Below are positions 8,106-17,900 of a stretch of DNA of 61,577 nucleotides, in pieces. Below the pieces are notes generated by a model. That model had not been told where the DNA came from, searched no databases, and saw only the letters and a list, made by a program, of their open reading frames with translations. The first letter of the stretch is position 1, and each line of letters begins with the position of its first letter. A program made the position numbers and the translations under genes. The stretch comes from Xylanivirga thermophila (GTDB lineage Bacteria > Bacillota > Clostridia > Caldicoprobacterales > Xylanivirgaceae). Location of the stretch: assembly GCF_004138105.1 (NCBI RefSeq), contig NZ_RXHQ01000016.1, positions 1 through 61,577 of the forward strand, given 5' to 3'.

Positions 8106-9093
8106 ATTGAGAGACTAAATACCCATGATCTTTAAACCAAATAATAGTGTCTTTAAATGTTTCAATTATAGGGCGGACATTATAACCTAATTCAGATGTT
8201 GCCTTATCGTGGCTAAATAGCGCATTGCTTGATAAGGTATATAGGGAATAGGGGGTATACAGAGGCCTTTTGCCGGTTATCTGGGCATATTTTGTAACGA
8301 ACGGATGACAAACTTTTGCAACCCATATAGGAATTTTTATCTTTGGAGGATTCATTCCAGTTATATTCTTTAATATATTAAAAATATCCTCTATAGAAAG
8401 GAGGTAGCCTGAGAGTATATAGTTATCTCCTATGGATCCCCTTTGCCCTGCTAATATTATTCCATCTGCCACATCTCTAACATCCACAAAGTCGTAGCTT
8501 CCATCAATACGAAAGGGGAGTTTGCCGTTTATAAAGTCCAATATCATTTGTCCCGTATATGAAAGTCTGTATTCATATGGACCTATAACACCTGATGGGT
8601 GTACTATAACAGCATTTAATCCATCTTTTACTCCCGCCAGTACGGCTGAAGTTGCTTCAGCTTTTGATTTACCATAATCGCCTATTATTTTCTGAGGTTC
8701 AAAATTCAATGTTTCTTTTATAGTTATACCTTTAGGCAGTTCGGTAAAAGCATGGACGGAACTAGTATATATGAGTTTCCCTACATTACATTCCAAACAT
8801 GCCCTTATTACGTTTTTGGTGCCTTCAACATTAATTTCATACATAGTCTTAGTATCTTTAGATATTATCGATACGATTCCTGCAAGGTGATATACTGTAT
8901 TCACTCCATTAAATGCTCTAATTAAATCATCAATATTTCTTACATCACCATATATTATTTTTAAATCTAGATGTTCTATGCAGGATGTGTCATCACCAGG
9001 TGCTACAAATGCTGATACCGATTCCTTGTTTGCAATAAGTGCTCGTACCAGTGCATTGCCAATATGACCTGTTGCACCTGTAACAACCACCAT
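8104..9093 (-). CDS. Extended SDR: NAD(P)-dependent epimerase/reductase
   Basis: A 329-residue extended short-chain dehydrogenase/reductase. The Rossmann motif TGATGHIG is at residues 5-12, and the catalytic Tyr140 and Lys144 are in YGKSK with TSSVHAF before them. The overall pattern (NVEGTKNVIRAC, AVIVHPSGVIGP) is closest to dihydroflavonol-4-reductase/hopanoid-associated sugar epimerase-like proteins. The substrate cannot be assigned. AGGAGGAAATAAAA precedes the ATG. It is a single-gene unit with its own minus-strand promoter. Confidence 0.88.
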   Translation of the reverse strand: MVVVTGATGHIGNALVRALIANKESVSAFVAPGDDTSCIEHLDLKIIYGDVRNIDDLIRAFNGVNTVYHLAGIVSIISKDTKTMYEINVEGTKNVIRACLECNVGKLIYTSSVHAFTELPKGITIKETLNFEPQKIIGDYGKSKAEATSAVLAGVKDGLNAVIVHPSGVIGPYEYRLSYTGQMILDFINGKLPFRIDGSYDFVDVRDVADGIILAGQRGSIGDNYILSGYLLSIEDIFNILKNITGMNPPKIKIPIWVAKVCHPFVTKYAQITGKRPLYTPYSLYTLSSNALFSHDKATSELGYNVRPIIETFKDTIIWFKDHGYLVSQ

Positions 9094-9135
9094 TTTTATT
9101 TCCTCCTTTTAAACAAATGTTTTAATTCTAATTTC

Positions 9136-9164
9136 AATATACACCAAATACGGTATAATGGCAA
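9136..9164 (-). promoter_or_regulatory. Promoter of the SDR gene
   Basis: On the minus strand TTGCCA (9164-9159), a 17-bp spacer and TATATT (9141-9136) form a good sigma-A promoter about 40 bp before the start codon. The rest of the 315-bp gap to 9408 shows only the GntR promoter on the other strand. Confidence 0.6.
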
Positions 9165-9343
9165 TACTTTTTAGAGCATATGTCTGGGAAAACATTGATA
9201 AATATTCAGTACTATAGAGATCATTGGCATATTCATTTTTTAAAATTTTTGTTCAGTAGTATTTATATAAGTGGTTTCTTTAAAGGCATAGGTGGTTAAA
9301 TTCGTCGCATATTCTGCCAAGAAAACATTAGATAAACTTTTTA

Positions 9344-9372
9344 TTGACTAATGTGTGATACATGTGTATAAT
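9344..9372 (+). promoter_or_regulatory. gntR promoter with internal palindrome
   Basis: TTGACT (9344-9349), 17 bp, TATAAT (9367-9372). The spacer and start of the -10 box contain the perfect palindrome ATACATGTGTAT (9358-9369), a plausible autoregulatory operator for the GntR protein encoded just downstream. Confidence 0.65.
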
Positions 9373-9408
9373 GTGATGTATAAAGAAGCACAGTTTGGGA
9401 GGAATAGT

Positions 9409-9783
9409 GTGAATATTATAATTTCAAATACTTCTGATGTACCTTTATATCAACAAATAAAAGATCAAATAAAAGATGCTATCTTAAGAGGAGAGCTTGA
9501 AGATGGAGAACTATTACCATCTATCAGGAATTTTTCAACGGATTTGCATGTAAGTATACTGACTATTAGGAGAGTATATGAAGAGCTTGAGAAAGAGGGT
9601 TTTGTATCTAGCCAAGCTGGTAAAGGAACATTTGTACTTGCGGGAAATGCTGATCTTATCAACGATACGAGAAGGCGAATGGTTGAAGAAAAAATGATAG
9701 AGACGGTCAACATAGCGAAATCAATGGGTGTTACTAAAAATGAATTAGCGGATATGCTATATATCTTATTTGAGGAGGAATAG
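9409..9783 (+). CDS. GntR-family (YtrA subfamily) transcriptional regulator
   Basis: A 124-residue protein of the short YtrA type: an N-terminal winged helix (PLYQQIKDQIKDAIL, LPSIRNFSTDLHVS, then the GKGTFVL wing) and a brief helical C-terminus without a ligand-binding domain. The start is taken as GTG 9409, eleven bases after GGGAGG. YtrA-type regulators repress adjacent ABC transporter operons. Here the stop codon overlaps the GTG of an ABC ATPase remnant (TAGTG), so the regulator survives while its target transporter is broken. Confidence 0.88.
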   Translation: MNIIISNTSDVPLYQQIKDQIKDAILRGELEDGELLPSIRNFSTDLHVSILTIRRVYEELEKEGFVSSQAGKGTFVLAGNADLINDTRRRMVEEKMIETVNIAKSMGVTKNELADMLYILFEEE

Positions 9784-10192
9784 TGTATAAATGAAATACT
9801 TAGAATAGACAATATATCAAAAAAATTCCCCGATTTTACCTTGAGTGGTATTTCGGCTTTTCTCAAAGAGAATTATATAACTGGATTATTAGGAAAAAAT
9901 GGTGCAGGAAAATCAACTTTGATTAAAATTATCTTGGGTTGGTTTTTATATTCCTTTAACTTATAAAATGGGATATGTAAAACTGCAAGTTATTAGTGCT
10001 GGATTAATATTCATTGCACCTTTTGTTTTTTCCCTAATAATAAAAAGTTTAGGTAGTGACGTTTTAACATTAGCATTTATTGCCGATATTTCAATATGGG
10101 TTATCGCTTTTATAGTAATATCCATCTCTATTGTTTCAGTTGCAATCGGCGTGATAGTGTCTAGTCTGATTTTACGCGGTAAAGAATTTTGA
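9783..10192 (+). pseudogene. Remnant of a YtrB-type ABC ATPase joined to an ABC-2 permease C-terminus
   Basis: From 9793 one frame reads an ABC ATPase N-terminus (ILRIDNISKKFPDFTLSG, then GLLGKNGAGKST, the Walker A) and breaks off about 55 residues in. From about 9935 a different frame reads FYIPLTYKMGYVKLQ and continues to 10192 as two hydrophobic helices ending SLILRGKEF, typical of an ABC-2 permease C-terminus. An internal deletion has therefore fused the two genes out of frame. In addition, GTG 9783 runs into TGA at its fourth codon unless one A of the AAA at 9789-9791 is dropped, which suggests a second frameshift. GAGGAGG precedes the old start. The 74-residue tail could still be translated from ATG 9968. 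Confidence 0.75.
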
Positions 10193-10204
10193 GAGGTGAG
10201 GAGT

Positions 10205-10615
10205 ATGACTGAGGAAGAGATAGCTATAATTTTAATGTTTGTTTTTGGAATTATTGCACTGCTGTATTCAGTTGGTCAATTCATTAATTTGAAAAAACAT
10301 CAGGGCCAGATAGGACATGCTATAGGCACTATTATTGATACCCAGACTGTAGCCCCTGAAACTATGAGAATTAACAATTCGAAATGGGCAAAAGTAAGTT
10401 ATCAAATTGGCGGGAGAGAATATATATCCACCAATTGGGTGCAAGTTTCAATGAATGCTTCACTAGGAGATGAAGTAGAGATATCATATTATAAAAATGA
10501 TCCTTCAAAACTGTTTTTATCAAAAAATAGTCAGTTTATTATCTTCCTTATTATTGCAGCTGGTTGTATTATAGCAGGACTAATAATATTGCATATCTCT
10601 AAATTTCAATATTAA
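10205..10615 (+). CDS. DUF3592-like small membrane protein
   Basis: A 136-residue protein with one N-terminal and one C-terminal membrane helix enclosing a beta-rich extracytoplasmic segment (WAKVSYQIGGREY, LGDEVEISYYKNDPSK) as in DUF3592 proteins. ATG 10205 is preferred over the upstream GTG because GAGAGGTG then lies six bases away. It is the last gene of the decayed GntR/ABC cluster and may be its only intact structural gene. Function unknown. Confidence 0.65.
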   Translation: MTEEEIAIILMFVFGIIALLYSVGQFINLKKHQGQIGHAIGTIIDTQTVAPETMRINNSKWAKVSYQIGGREYISTNWVQVSMNASLGDEVEISYYKNDPSKLFLSKNSQFIIFLIIAAGCIIAGLIILHISKFQY

Positions 10616-10625
10616 AAAAATATGT

Positions 10626-10655
10626 TTATCCATTTATCTTCTTTTGTCAAGGGAA
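10626..10655. repeat. Dispersed repeat, copy A
   Basis: TTATCCATTTA followed by pyrimidine-rich sequence and TTGTCAAGGG is nearly repeated at 61499-61528 (about 26 of 30 positions). It sits in a 225-bp gap that otherwise holds no gene. It may be the end of a mobile or MITE-like element. Confidence 0.5.
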
Positions 10656-10840
10656 TAGAGAATGGTATAAGCGGTGATTAGGAATTTTTACAAATGCAAT
10701 TGGCGTGTGTTTCTACCTACCATTTTATCTGCCATTTCTCTTGTATAATGAAAAATAAAAATGTTTGTAAAAAGCTGATTATGGTAGTAAAATATGAGCA
10801 AGTGATGATGGAATTTTTCAGGAAAGAGAGTGATATATAT

Positions 10841-11722
10841 ATGGAAAAAGCGGGACTCGTTCTTGAGGGTGGAGGCATGAGAGGTGCATATACTGCTGGA
10901 TTATTGGCTGCCTTTATGGATGAGGGTATAACGTTCCCTTATGTAATAGGGGTATCAGCCGGAGCCAACAATGGAGCCAATTTCATAGCCAGGCAAAAGG
11001 ACAGGGGTAAAAAGGTTTTTGTAGACTATGTAGTTGATAAAAGATTTTCAGGGTTAAAAAATATAATAAAGGAAAAAACTTATTTTGGTATGGATTTTTT
11101 ATTTGATGTATTGCCTAATAAACTGGCACCCTTTGATTATAAGACATTTCATAATTCCAGTACCGTATTTAAGGTAGGGGTTACAGATTGTAAAACAGGC
11201 AAACCCATATATTTAAGACACCATGATTTTGATCCACACATATTTATGGAGAAGGTATTAAGGGCATCTAGCAGTTTGCCCCTCATATCAAAACCAGTGG
11301 ATATTGACGGGCGGAAATATTTAGACGGGGGTATAAGCGATCCTATTCCCATAGAAAAATCTGTTCAGGATGGTAACCGTTATAATGTCGTTGTGCTAAC
11401 TAGAAATGCTGGTTATAGGAAGGAAGCATCAAAGGTCAATATGCTAGTTAAACGCTCTATTTCAAAATATCCTAATCTTTTAGAAACTCTAAAGCAAAGA
11501 CATAATACATATAATGAAACTTTGGACAAGATAGATACCTTGCAAGGAGAAGGGGATGTTTATGTATTTAGACCCAAAAAGGAAATAATCGTGGACAGAT
11601 TAGAACGTGATATAGATAAACTAGATGATTTATATAAACAAGGTTATAATGAGACTATGGAAGAAATGGAAAAGTTTAAGATGTGGTTGAATGGTTTAGA
11701 TATTGTGAATTATTGTGAATGA
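10841..11722 (+). CDS. Patatin-like phospholipase (YjjU/RssA type)
   Basis: A 293-residue serine lipid hydrolase. The oxyanion loop GGGMRG, nucleophile motif GVSAG (Ser39) and the catalytic Asp in YLDGGISDPIP are all present, so a Ser-Asp dyad is intact. The reading frame stays open 147 bp further upstream, but ATG 10841, following GGAAAGAGAG, begins the conserved domain directly. No signal peptide; cytoplasmic or membrane-peripheral. It is monocistronic, with a terminator straight after the stop. Confidence 0.9.
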   Translation: MEKAGLVLEGGGMRGAYTAGLLAAFMDEGITFPYVIGVSAGANNGANFIARQKDRGKKVFVDYVVDKRFSGLKNIIKEKTYFGMDFLFDVLPNKLAPFDYKTFHNSSTVFKVGVTDCKTGKPIYLRHHDFDPHIFMEKVLRASSSLPLISKPVDIDGRKYLDGGISDPIPIEKSVQDGNRYNVVVLTRNAGYRKEASKVNMLVKRSISKYPNLLETLKQRHNTYNETLDKIDTLQGEGDVYVFRPKKEIIVDRLERDIDKLDDLYKQGYNETMEEMEKFKMWLNGLDIVNYCE

Positions 11723-11761
11723 AATCAAGTCAAAGGGGTTATAAATTTGGCTTGATTTTTT
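11723..11761 (+). terminator. Terminator of the patatin gene
   Basis: A 12-bp stem with one G-T pair (11723-11734 with 11746-11757) followed by TTTTTT, starting right after the stop codon. Confidence 0.8.
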
Positions 11762-11847
11762 GTAAATTAAGTTAGTGTAATATTAATGAATTTAGTATAT
11801 TATATAATAAAGATGATAAAAAATAATGATGAAAAGGGGGTGCGCGT

Positions 11848-13719
11848 TTGAGAAAAAAGATATTGTTGCTATTGGTTATTATGCTTACTGTTCAAGGTGC
11901 TTTTTTTACTATAGTGTATGCTGATGATGTGGATATATCCAAATATACAATACATGCACAGATAAATAAAGATGGTTCTATGGACGTGGAGGAGATTTTG
12001 ACATATGATTTTGGCGGGAGCTTTAACGGAGCCAGATGGACTATAAACTTAGATGAAAATTTGCCTATGGAAAATATAAAGGTTTTTTTGTCTTCTCAAA
12101 TAGAACCAAATCAGGTGGATGAAGAAACTCTTATTCCATTTAAATTTGTTGATCAAGCTCAAAAAGGCGATGATGGTGTAGTAAAATTAGAGGATTATGG
12201 TGGGAAGAAAGAGATTTGGATATATTCACCTTCTAAAGGGGAGAAAAAGACATTTGTTATCAGTTATACACTAAAGCATGTTATAAAAAGTTACGAAGAT
12301 ACTGCAGAACTATATTGGAAATTCGTGGGTGAAGGTTGGGATCTTCCCATACACAATGTGGATATATCCATAAATTTGCCTAAGGCTACATCAGAAGATT
12401 ATATAAAGATATTTGGACATGGTCCTCTCACAGGAGAGTCAAAAATAGTTAATGATAAAACAGTTGCTCTGTTTGCAACAGATGTGAAGCCAGGGCAGTT
12501 TGTAGAAGCAAGGCTTCTTTTTCCAACGGGTTTAGTATCTGATGTGGAAAATGTAATACCTGAAAAGGCATATGATAGCATTATGGAAGAAGAGGCAAGA
12601 TGGGCAAATGAAGCGAATGCCGAAAGGGAGACCCATAGGAGAAGGCTTATTATAACAAATATAATAGTAATTGTTTTTATTTTATCTAATGTTATTATAT
12701 TTATATACCTATATACAAAATATGATAGAGAGTTTAGACCTAAACAAGATATAAAATATTACAGGGAACTTCCTGGGGATTATTCACCTGCAGAAATGAG
12801 CGTGCTGTATAACTTTGGTTCGATAAACACCAGGGATGTTACAGCAACATTAATGGATCTCGTTCGTAGAGGCTATCTTAAAATTGAAACATATAAAGTG
12901 GAAAAAAGAGGGTTGCTAAAAAATAAACAGGAAGAGGAATATAGGTTTGTAAAGATAAAGGATGCAGATAATGGCATTATTCCACATGAAGCCTACCTGC
13001 TAAAATGGTTTATAGATTCTATTGGAGATGGTACATCAGTAACCCTTAAAGCCATTGAAAATTATCCCAAGTCAGCATCAAAAGCTCAGAAATTTAAGAA
13101 TAAATATGATGTATGGACACAGATGGTCAAGGATGAAGCGAAGGAACGGGGATTTTTCGATGATAGTATAAAGATGGCAAAGGCAAAGGGTGCTATATTT
13201 GCATTTGTGGAGTCTATTATAGGATTTATAATAATGCAGATGGGGAATTTAAATGCTGTATTAATGCTTATTGCCGGAATAATACTTTTTATATACAGTA
13301 TAATGTTTAAAAGGCGTTCCCATTATGGAGCTGAGCAGTTCTATCTTTGGAAAGCATTTAGAAGATTTTTGCTAGACTTTAGCAATATGAAGGAGCATAC
13401 TATTCCTTCCATAGTCATATGGGAACATTATCTTGTATATGCCATATCCCTTGGGGTGGCAAAGGAAGTAATAAAACAGCTGAAATTGGTTATACCGCCA
13501 GAAGAGTTTGCAAATCCATCCCTTACCTATCTATATATGTCTAATTTAAACCACCAATATATATGGATGGACAGGATGGATCATATGACTGGCACATTTG
13601 ATAGGACCATAAATGCTGCCATTGCTGAAAGCGTAAAATCATCTGCTAGTGGAACAGGTGGTGGATTTAGCGGAGGCGGTGGAGGTGGTGGCGGAGGTAC
13701 CGGTGGCGGTGCCTTCTGA
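11848..13719 (+). CDS. DUF2207 membrane protein with Gly-rich tail
   Basis: A 623-residue protein: signal peptide (residues 1-25, ending IVYA), an extracytoplasmic DUF2207 beta domain to about residue 260, a membrane helix at about 268-289, a cytoplasmic winged-helix-like region (SVLYNFGSINTRDVTATLM), two more membrane helices around 450-490, and a C-terminal tail made almost only of glycine with a few Ser, Thr, Phe and Ala. This glycine tail is usual for the family. Starts at TTG after AAAAGGGGGTG. It pairs with LemA downstream, as in many bacteria. Molecular role unknown. Confidence 0.88.
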   Translation: MRKKILLLLVIMLTVQGAFFTIVYADDVDISKYTIHAQINKDGSMDVEEILTYDFGGSFNGARWTINLDENLPMENIKVFLSSQIEPNQVDEETLIPFKFVDQAQKGDDGVVKLEDYGGKKEIWIYSPSKGEKKTFVISYTLKHVIKSYEDTAELYWKFVGEGWDLPIHNVDISINLPKATSEDYIKIFGHGPLTGESKIVNDKTVALFATDVKPGQFVEARLLFPTGLVSDVENVIPEKAYDSIMEEEARWANEANAERETHRRRLIITNIIVIVFILSNVIIFIYLYTKYDREFRPKQDIKYYRELPGDYSPAEMSVLYNFGSINTRDVTATLMDLVRRGYLKIETYKVEKRGLLKNKQEEEYRFVKIKDADNGIIPHEAYLLKWFIDSIGDGTSVTLKAIENYPKSASKAQKFKNKYDVWTQMVKDEAKERGFFDDSIKMAKAKGAIFAFVESIIGFIIMQMGNLNAVLMLIAGIILFIYSIMFKRRSHYGAEQFYLWKAFRRFLLDFSNMKEHTIPSIVIWEHYLVYAISLGVAKEVIKQLKLVIPPEEFANPSLTYLYMSNLNHQYIWMDRMDHMTGTFDRTINAAIAESVKSSASGTGGGFSGGGGGGGGGTGGGAF

Positions 13720-13765
13720 TCATCGACTTTGATAATATAACAAAAAAGGAAGGAGAAAAGTAAAT

Positions 13766-14311
13766 ATGAAGTGGATTATATTAGCCATAATTTTATTGAT
13801 AGTATTTTATGTTATAGGCATCTACAATTCATTGGTTGGAAAGCGAAATAAAGTAAGAAATTCATGGGCCCAGATCGATGTACAGCTAAAGAGAAGGTTC
13901 GATCTTATACCAAATTTGGTAAATACGGTTAAGGGGTATGCTGCTCATGAAAAGGATACCCTGGAGAAAGTTGTGCAGGCTAGAAATAAGTTTATGTCTG
14001 CTACCACGCCAGATGAAATGATGGAGGCTAATAATGAGCTTACACAGATGTTAAACAGGCTTATGGTGGTAGTGGAAAGGTATCCGGAATTAAAAGCAAA
14101 TGCTAATTTTATGGAATTACAAAAGGAATTGTCAAATACAGAGGACAAGATAGGATTTGCAAGGCAGTTCTATAATGATACAGTTATGAGTTATAATACA
14201 TCTATTGAGAGATTTCCTAATAACATAATAGCGAATTCCTTTAATTTTAAGCAGGAGCCCTTTTTTAGAGCAGAGGAAGAGTCAAGGAAAGCACCTACGG
14301 TTTCATTCTAG
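13766..14311 (+). CDS. lemA: LemA family protein
   Basis: A 181-residue protein with one N-terminal membrane helix (residues 1-18) and a long helical bundle containing the LemA hallmark NSWAQIDVQLKRRFDLIPN and the later ERYPELKAN and FYND segments. LemA proteins are membrane-anchored with an unclear function and are commonly encoded beside DUF2207 or TPM-domain proteins. It lies 46 bp after the DUF2207 gene with a GGAAGGAGAA ribosome site, and a bidirectional terminator follows. Confidence 0.92.
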   Translation: MKWIILAIILLIVFYVIGIYNSLVGKRNKVRNSWAQIDVQLKRRFDLIPNLVNTVKGYAAHEKDTLEKVVQARNKFMSATTPDEMMEANNELTQMLNRLMVVVERYPELKANANFMELQKELSNTEDKIGFARQFYNDTVMSYNTSIERFPNNIIANSFNFKQEPFFRAEEESRKAPTVSF

Positions 14312-14372
14312 CTATAAGGCTAGTAAACAGGCTATTGGATAATATGGGGTTGATTATGAAAGAAGGTCAAAT

Positions 14373-14418
14373 AATAAAAAGGCATCAAAGCTAACCACAG
14401 CTTTGATGCCTTTTTATT
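14373..14418. terminator. Bidirectional terminator after lemA
   Basis: A 20-bp perfect stem (14373-14392 with 14399-14418) with a 6-nt loop, flanked by A- and T-runs. It ends lemA and the minus-strand small gene. Confidence 0.88.
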
Positions 14419-14680
14419 AATAATTGGTATGATCATTTCCAATATAATTAAGCTGATATTTTATAGATATTATGTTATTGTTTTTATCATAATTAAAGTC
14501 GATATTTTCAGGTCTGCCATCATCTTCTCTGTCTAAAAGATAGCTATTGATGATCTCTTTAGCTATTTCAGTGTTTATACTGTCATATGTTCTGAAAAAA
14601 TCTTTTCCTGAGATCTCTAAAACAGATATATATGAGCCATCTTTATTTCTTGCTTTTGTTTCTCTTATTTCCCTTAACAT
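14417..14680 (-). CDS. Hypothetical 87-residue protein
   Basis: A soluble acidic protein starting MLREIRETKARNKDGSY and rich in Asp/Asn toward its end. I recognise no family. Support for a real gene: GGCAGGTGAT placed before the ATG, a terminator at its stop, and no overlap with other genes. It could bind a nucleic acid or nucleotide, but nothing in the sequence shows it. Confidence 0.6.
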   Translation of the reverse strand: MLREIRETKARNKDGSYISVLEISGKDFFRTYDSINTEIAKEIINSYLLDREDDGRPENIDFNYDKNNNIISIKYQLNYIGNDHTNY

Positions 14681-14786
14681 TTTATCACCTGCCGGTTATT
14701 TGTGATTATTTATATACTGTAGTATTTTATGCGATCTTATAAATTTTAAACTATTTATTATAATATGGTCCAAAAGATTGCGGAAA

Positions 14787-14815
14787 TTGTCGTTTATTGG
14801 AGTTTGTGCTATAAT
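14787..14815 (+). promoter_or_regulatory. Promoter of the activase gene
   Basis: TTGTCG, 17 bp, TATAAT; about 80 bp of leader before the start codon at 14901, containing an ATATATA-rich stretch. Confidence 0.6.
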
Positions 14816-14900
14816 TACATAATACACATATATATGAATATATATATATTGACTACTTTGCATAATAACAAGTGGCAGCTAGGAGGGGAGCTGATTATTC

Positions 14901-17900
14901 ATGAAAGAAATATTGCATTTGGGACTTGATATAGGATCTACCACCGTTAAACTGGCAGTACTAGATGATGATAATAATATATTGTTTAATGAATATCGCA
15001 GGCATTATACAGATATAAAGAGTACTACGGCAGATTTGATAAATAATGCATATAAAAAGTTTGGAGATGCTCCGATTACTATAATGGTCAGCGGTTCTGG
15101 AGGGTTAGGTGTAAATAAATGGCTTAATATTTCTTTTATACAAGAGGTAGTAGCATGCACAAACTATATAAGGAAAGTGGCTCCACAGACAGATGTAGTT
15201 ATAGAACTTGGTGGCGAAGATGCCAAGATAACCTATCTGCAAGGTAATGTGGAACAGAGGATGAACAGCATATGTGCAGGTGGTACTGGTGCATTTATAG
15301 ACCAGATGGCCTCGCTTATTCAAACCGATGCTGCAGGATTAAATGATCTTGCAAAAAATTATAAAAATATATATCCAATAGCATCTAGATGTGGAGTATT
15401 TGCAAAAACGGATGTACAGGCACTAATAAATCAAGGTGCTTCTAAAGAGGATATAGCTATTTCGGTATTTCAATCTGTAGTCAATCAAACTATAAGTAAT
15501 TTGGCTTGCGGCAGGCAGATAAAGGGAAATGTGGCATTCCTAGGTGGACCATTATACTTTTTGTCTGAGCTTAGGATGAGGTTTATTAAAACTCTAAAAT
15601 TATCAGATAAGCAGGTTATTAATCCTAAATATTCTCAATTATGTGTTGCTATAGGAGCTGCTCTTGCCTCTAAAGACCAACCAATTATTGAATTTTCTAA
15701 ACTATACAGTAAAATTAACAGTATTGGTGGATATTCAGATATTTATATAAAAAGATTAGAACCGCTATTTTCAAGCGAAGAAGAGTTGAAGAAATTTAAA
15801 GCAGCACATAATGTACACCGTATGAATAGAAAGGATATAAAAGAGCATAAGGGAGCATGTTTCCTTGGTATAGATGCAGGCTCTACAACCACAAAAGCTG
15901 TACTTATAGATAGGGATAATAATATCTTATATGACTATTATGGACATAACCAAGGAGAACCTCTAGACCTTACAGTTCGTATATTAAAAGATATATATAT
16001 AAAGCTGCCTGATAATGCATATATTGCTTCTTCAGCAGTAACAGGTTATGGAGAGGATCTCATAAAGGCAGCCTTAAAAATAGATTTTGGGGAAGTAGAG
16101 ACCATAGCCCATTATAAGGCGGCCAGCTATTTTCAGCCGGGAGTAGATTTCATATTGGATATAGGCGGTCAGGATATGAAATGTATGCGTATAAAAGATG
16201 GCGTAATTGAAAGTATATTACTAAATGAAGCATGTTCCTCAGGCTGTGGTTCATTTATTGAAACCTTTGCCCATTCTGTAAACATGGATGCACAGGAGTT
16301 TTTAAACGAAGCATTACTTGCTAAAAAACCTGTGGATCTGGGATCAAGATGCACTGTGTTTATGAATTCCCGTGTAAAACAAGCTCAAAAAGAAGGGGCT
16401 GAAGTTGGTGATATTGCTGCAGGTTTAGCCTATTCTGTCATAAAAAATGCCCTTCAAAAGGTTATAAAGATCAGAAATACCGATGAGCTGGGAGAAAAGA
16501 TCGTAGTACAGGGTGGTACATTCTATGGAGATGCCATACTAAGGGTGTTTGAAATATTATCAGGTAAGGAGGTAGTAAGGCCTGATATAGCTGGACTTAT
16601 GGGTGCATTAGGTGCAGCTTTAATTGCAAAAGAGAAGGGTGGTTTAGATTATAGATCTTCTCTAATTGCCCAGGATAAGCTGGAGAAGTTTGATTATAGC
16701 ACAAAGATGGCCCGATGTGGCAAATGCGGGAACAACTGTCTCCTTACGATAAGCCTTTTCCCAGATGGCACGAAATATATCACTGGTAACAGATGCGAGA
16801 AGGGTACAGGGATATCAAATAACAAGGGGGATATTCCTAATCTCTATAGATATAAGTATCATCGTATTTTTGATTATGAACCTTTGAATATTGAAAAAGC
16901 CTCTAGGGGTATTGTAGGCATTCCAAGGGTACTTAATATGTATGAGAACTATCCTTTTTGGTTTGCATTTTTTACCGAACTAGGGTTTAGGGTAGAGCTT
17001 TCTAGTCAATCATCTAAAAGGATATATGAAAAGGGCATGCATACTATACCATCTGAATCGACATGTTATCCGGCAAAGCTAGTTCATGGACATATAATGG
17101 ATCTTGTAGAGCGGGGTGTAAAGTTTATATTTTATCCTTGTATATTTTACGAGCATAGGGAGCAGAAAGAGGCAGATAACCACCTTAACTGTCCAATAGT
17201 TGCCTCATATCCTGAGGTAATAAAAAATAATATGGAAATATTCAATAAGAAGAATATAAATTTTAAAAATCCATTTTTAACATTAGATGATAAGGAAGGG
17301 TTAAAAAAGAGACTGTATACTGAACTAAGGGAGTTTAATATATCGAAGGATGAAATAAGTAATGCGGTAGATTTGGCTTGGGATGAGCAGCAGAAGATGA
17401 AGCAAGATATGGAACAAAAGGGCATAGAGACTTTAGAATTTTTAAATCATACAGGGAAGAAGGGTATTGTATTATCCGGAAGGCCTTATCATATAGACCC
17501 TGAAATAAATCACGGGATTGATACACTCATTACTTCTTTAGGGATGGCTGTGCTTACGGAAGATTCAGTTGCCCATATTGAAACTATACCAAGACCTCTT
17601 AGAGTGGTAGATCAATGGGCATATCACTCCCGCCTTTACGCAGCTGCTAGTTTTGTATCAAAGCAGAGCAATATAGAGCTTGTGCAACTTAATTCCTTTG
17701 GCTGTGGTTTGGATGCAGTGACTTCTGATCAGGTACAGGAGATATTAAATTGCAAAGGCAAGATATATACCATGATAAAGATAGATGAGGTAAGCAATTT
17801 AGGGGCAATAAAAATAAGGCTTAGATCCCTCAAGGCTGCCATGGACGAGCGGGATAAAAATGGATTTAAGCTAGGTAATAAAGAATATGGAGAAAAACGG

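Noticed and set aside
9968-10192. Independent 74-residue membrane protein
   Set aside because: The frame continues upstream into permease-like sequence (FYIPLTYK) and ends like an ABC-2 permease, so it is a remnant.
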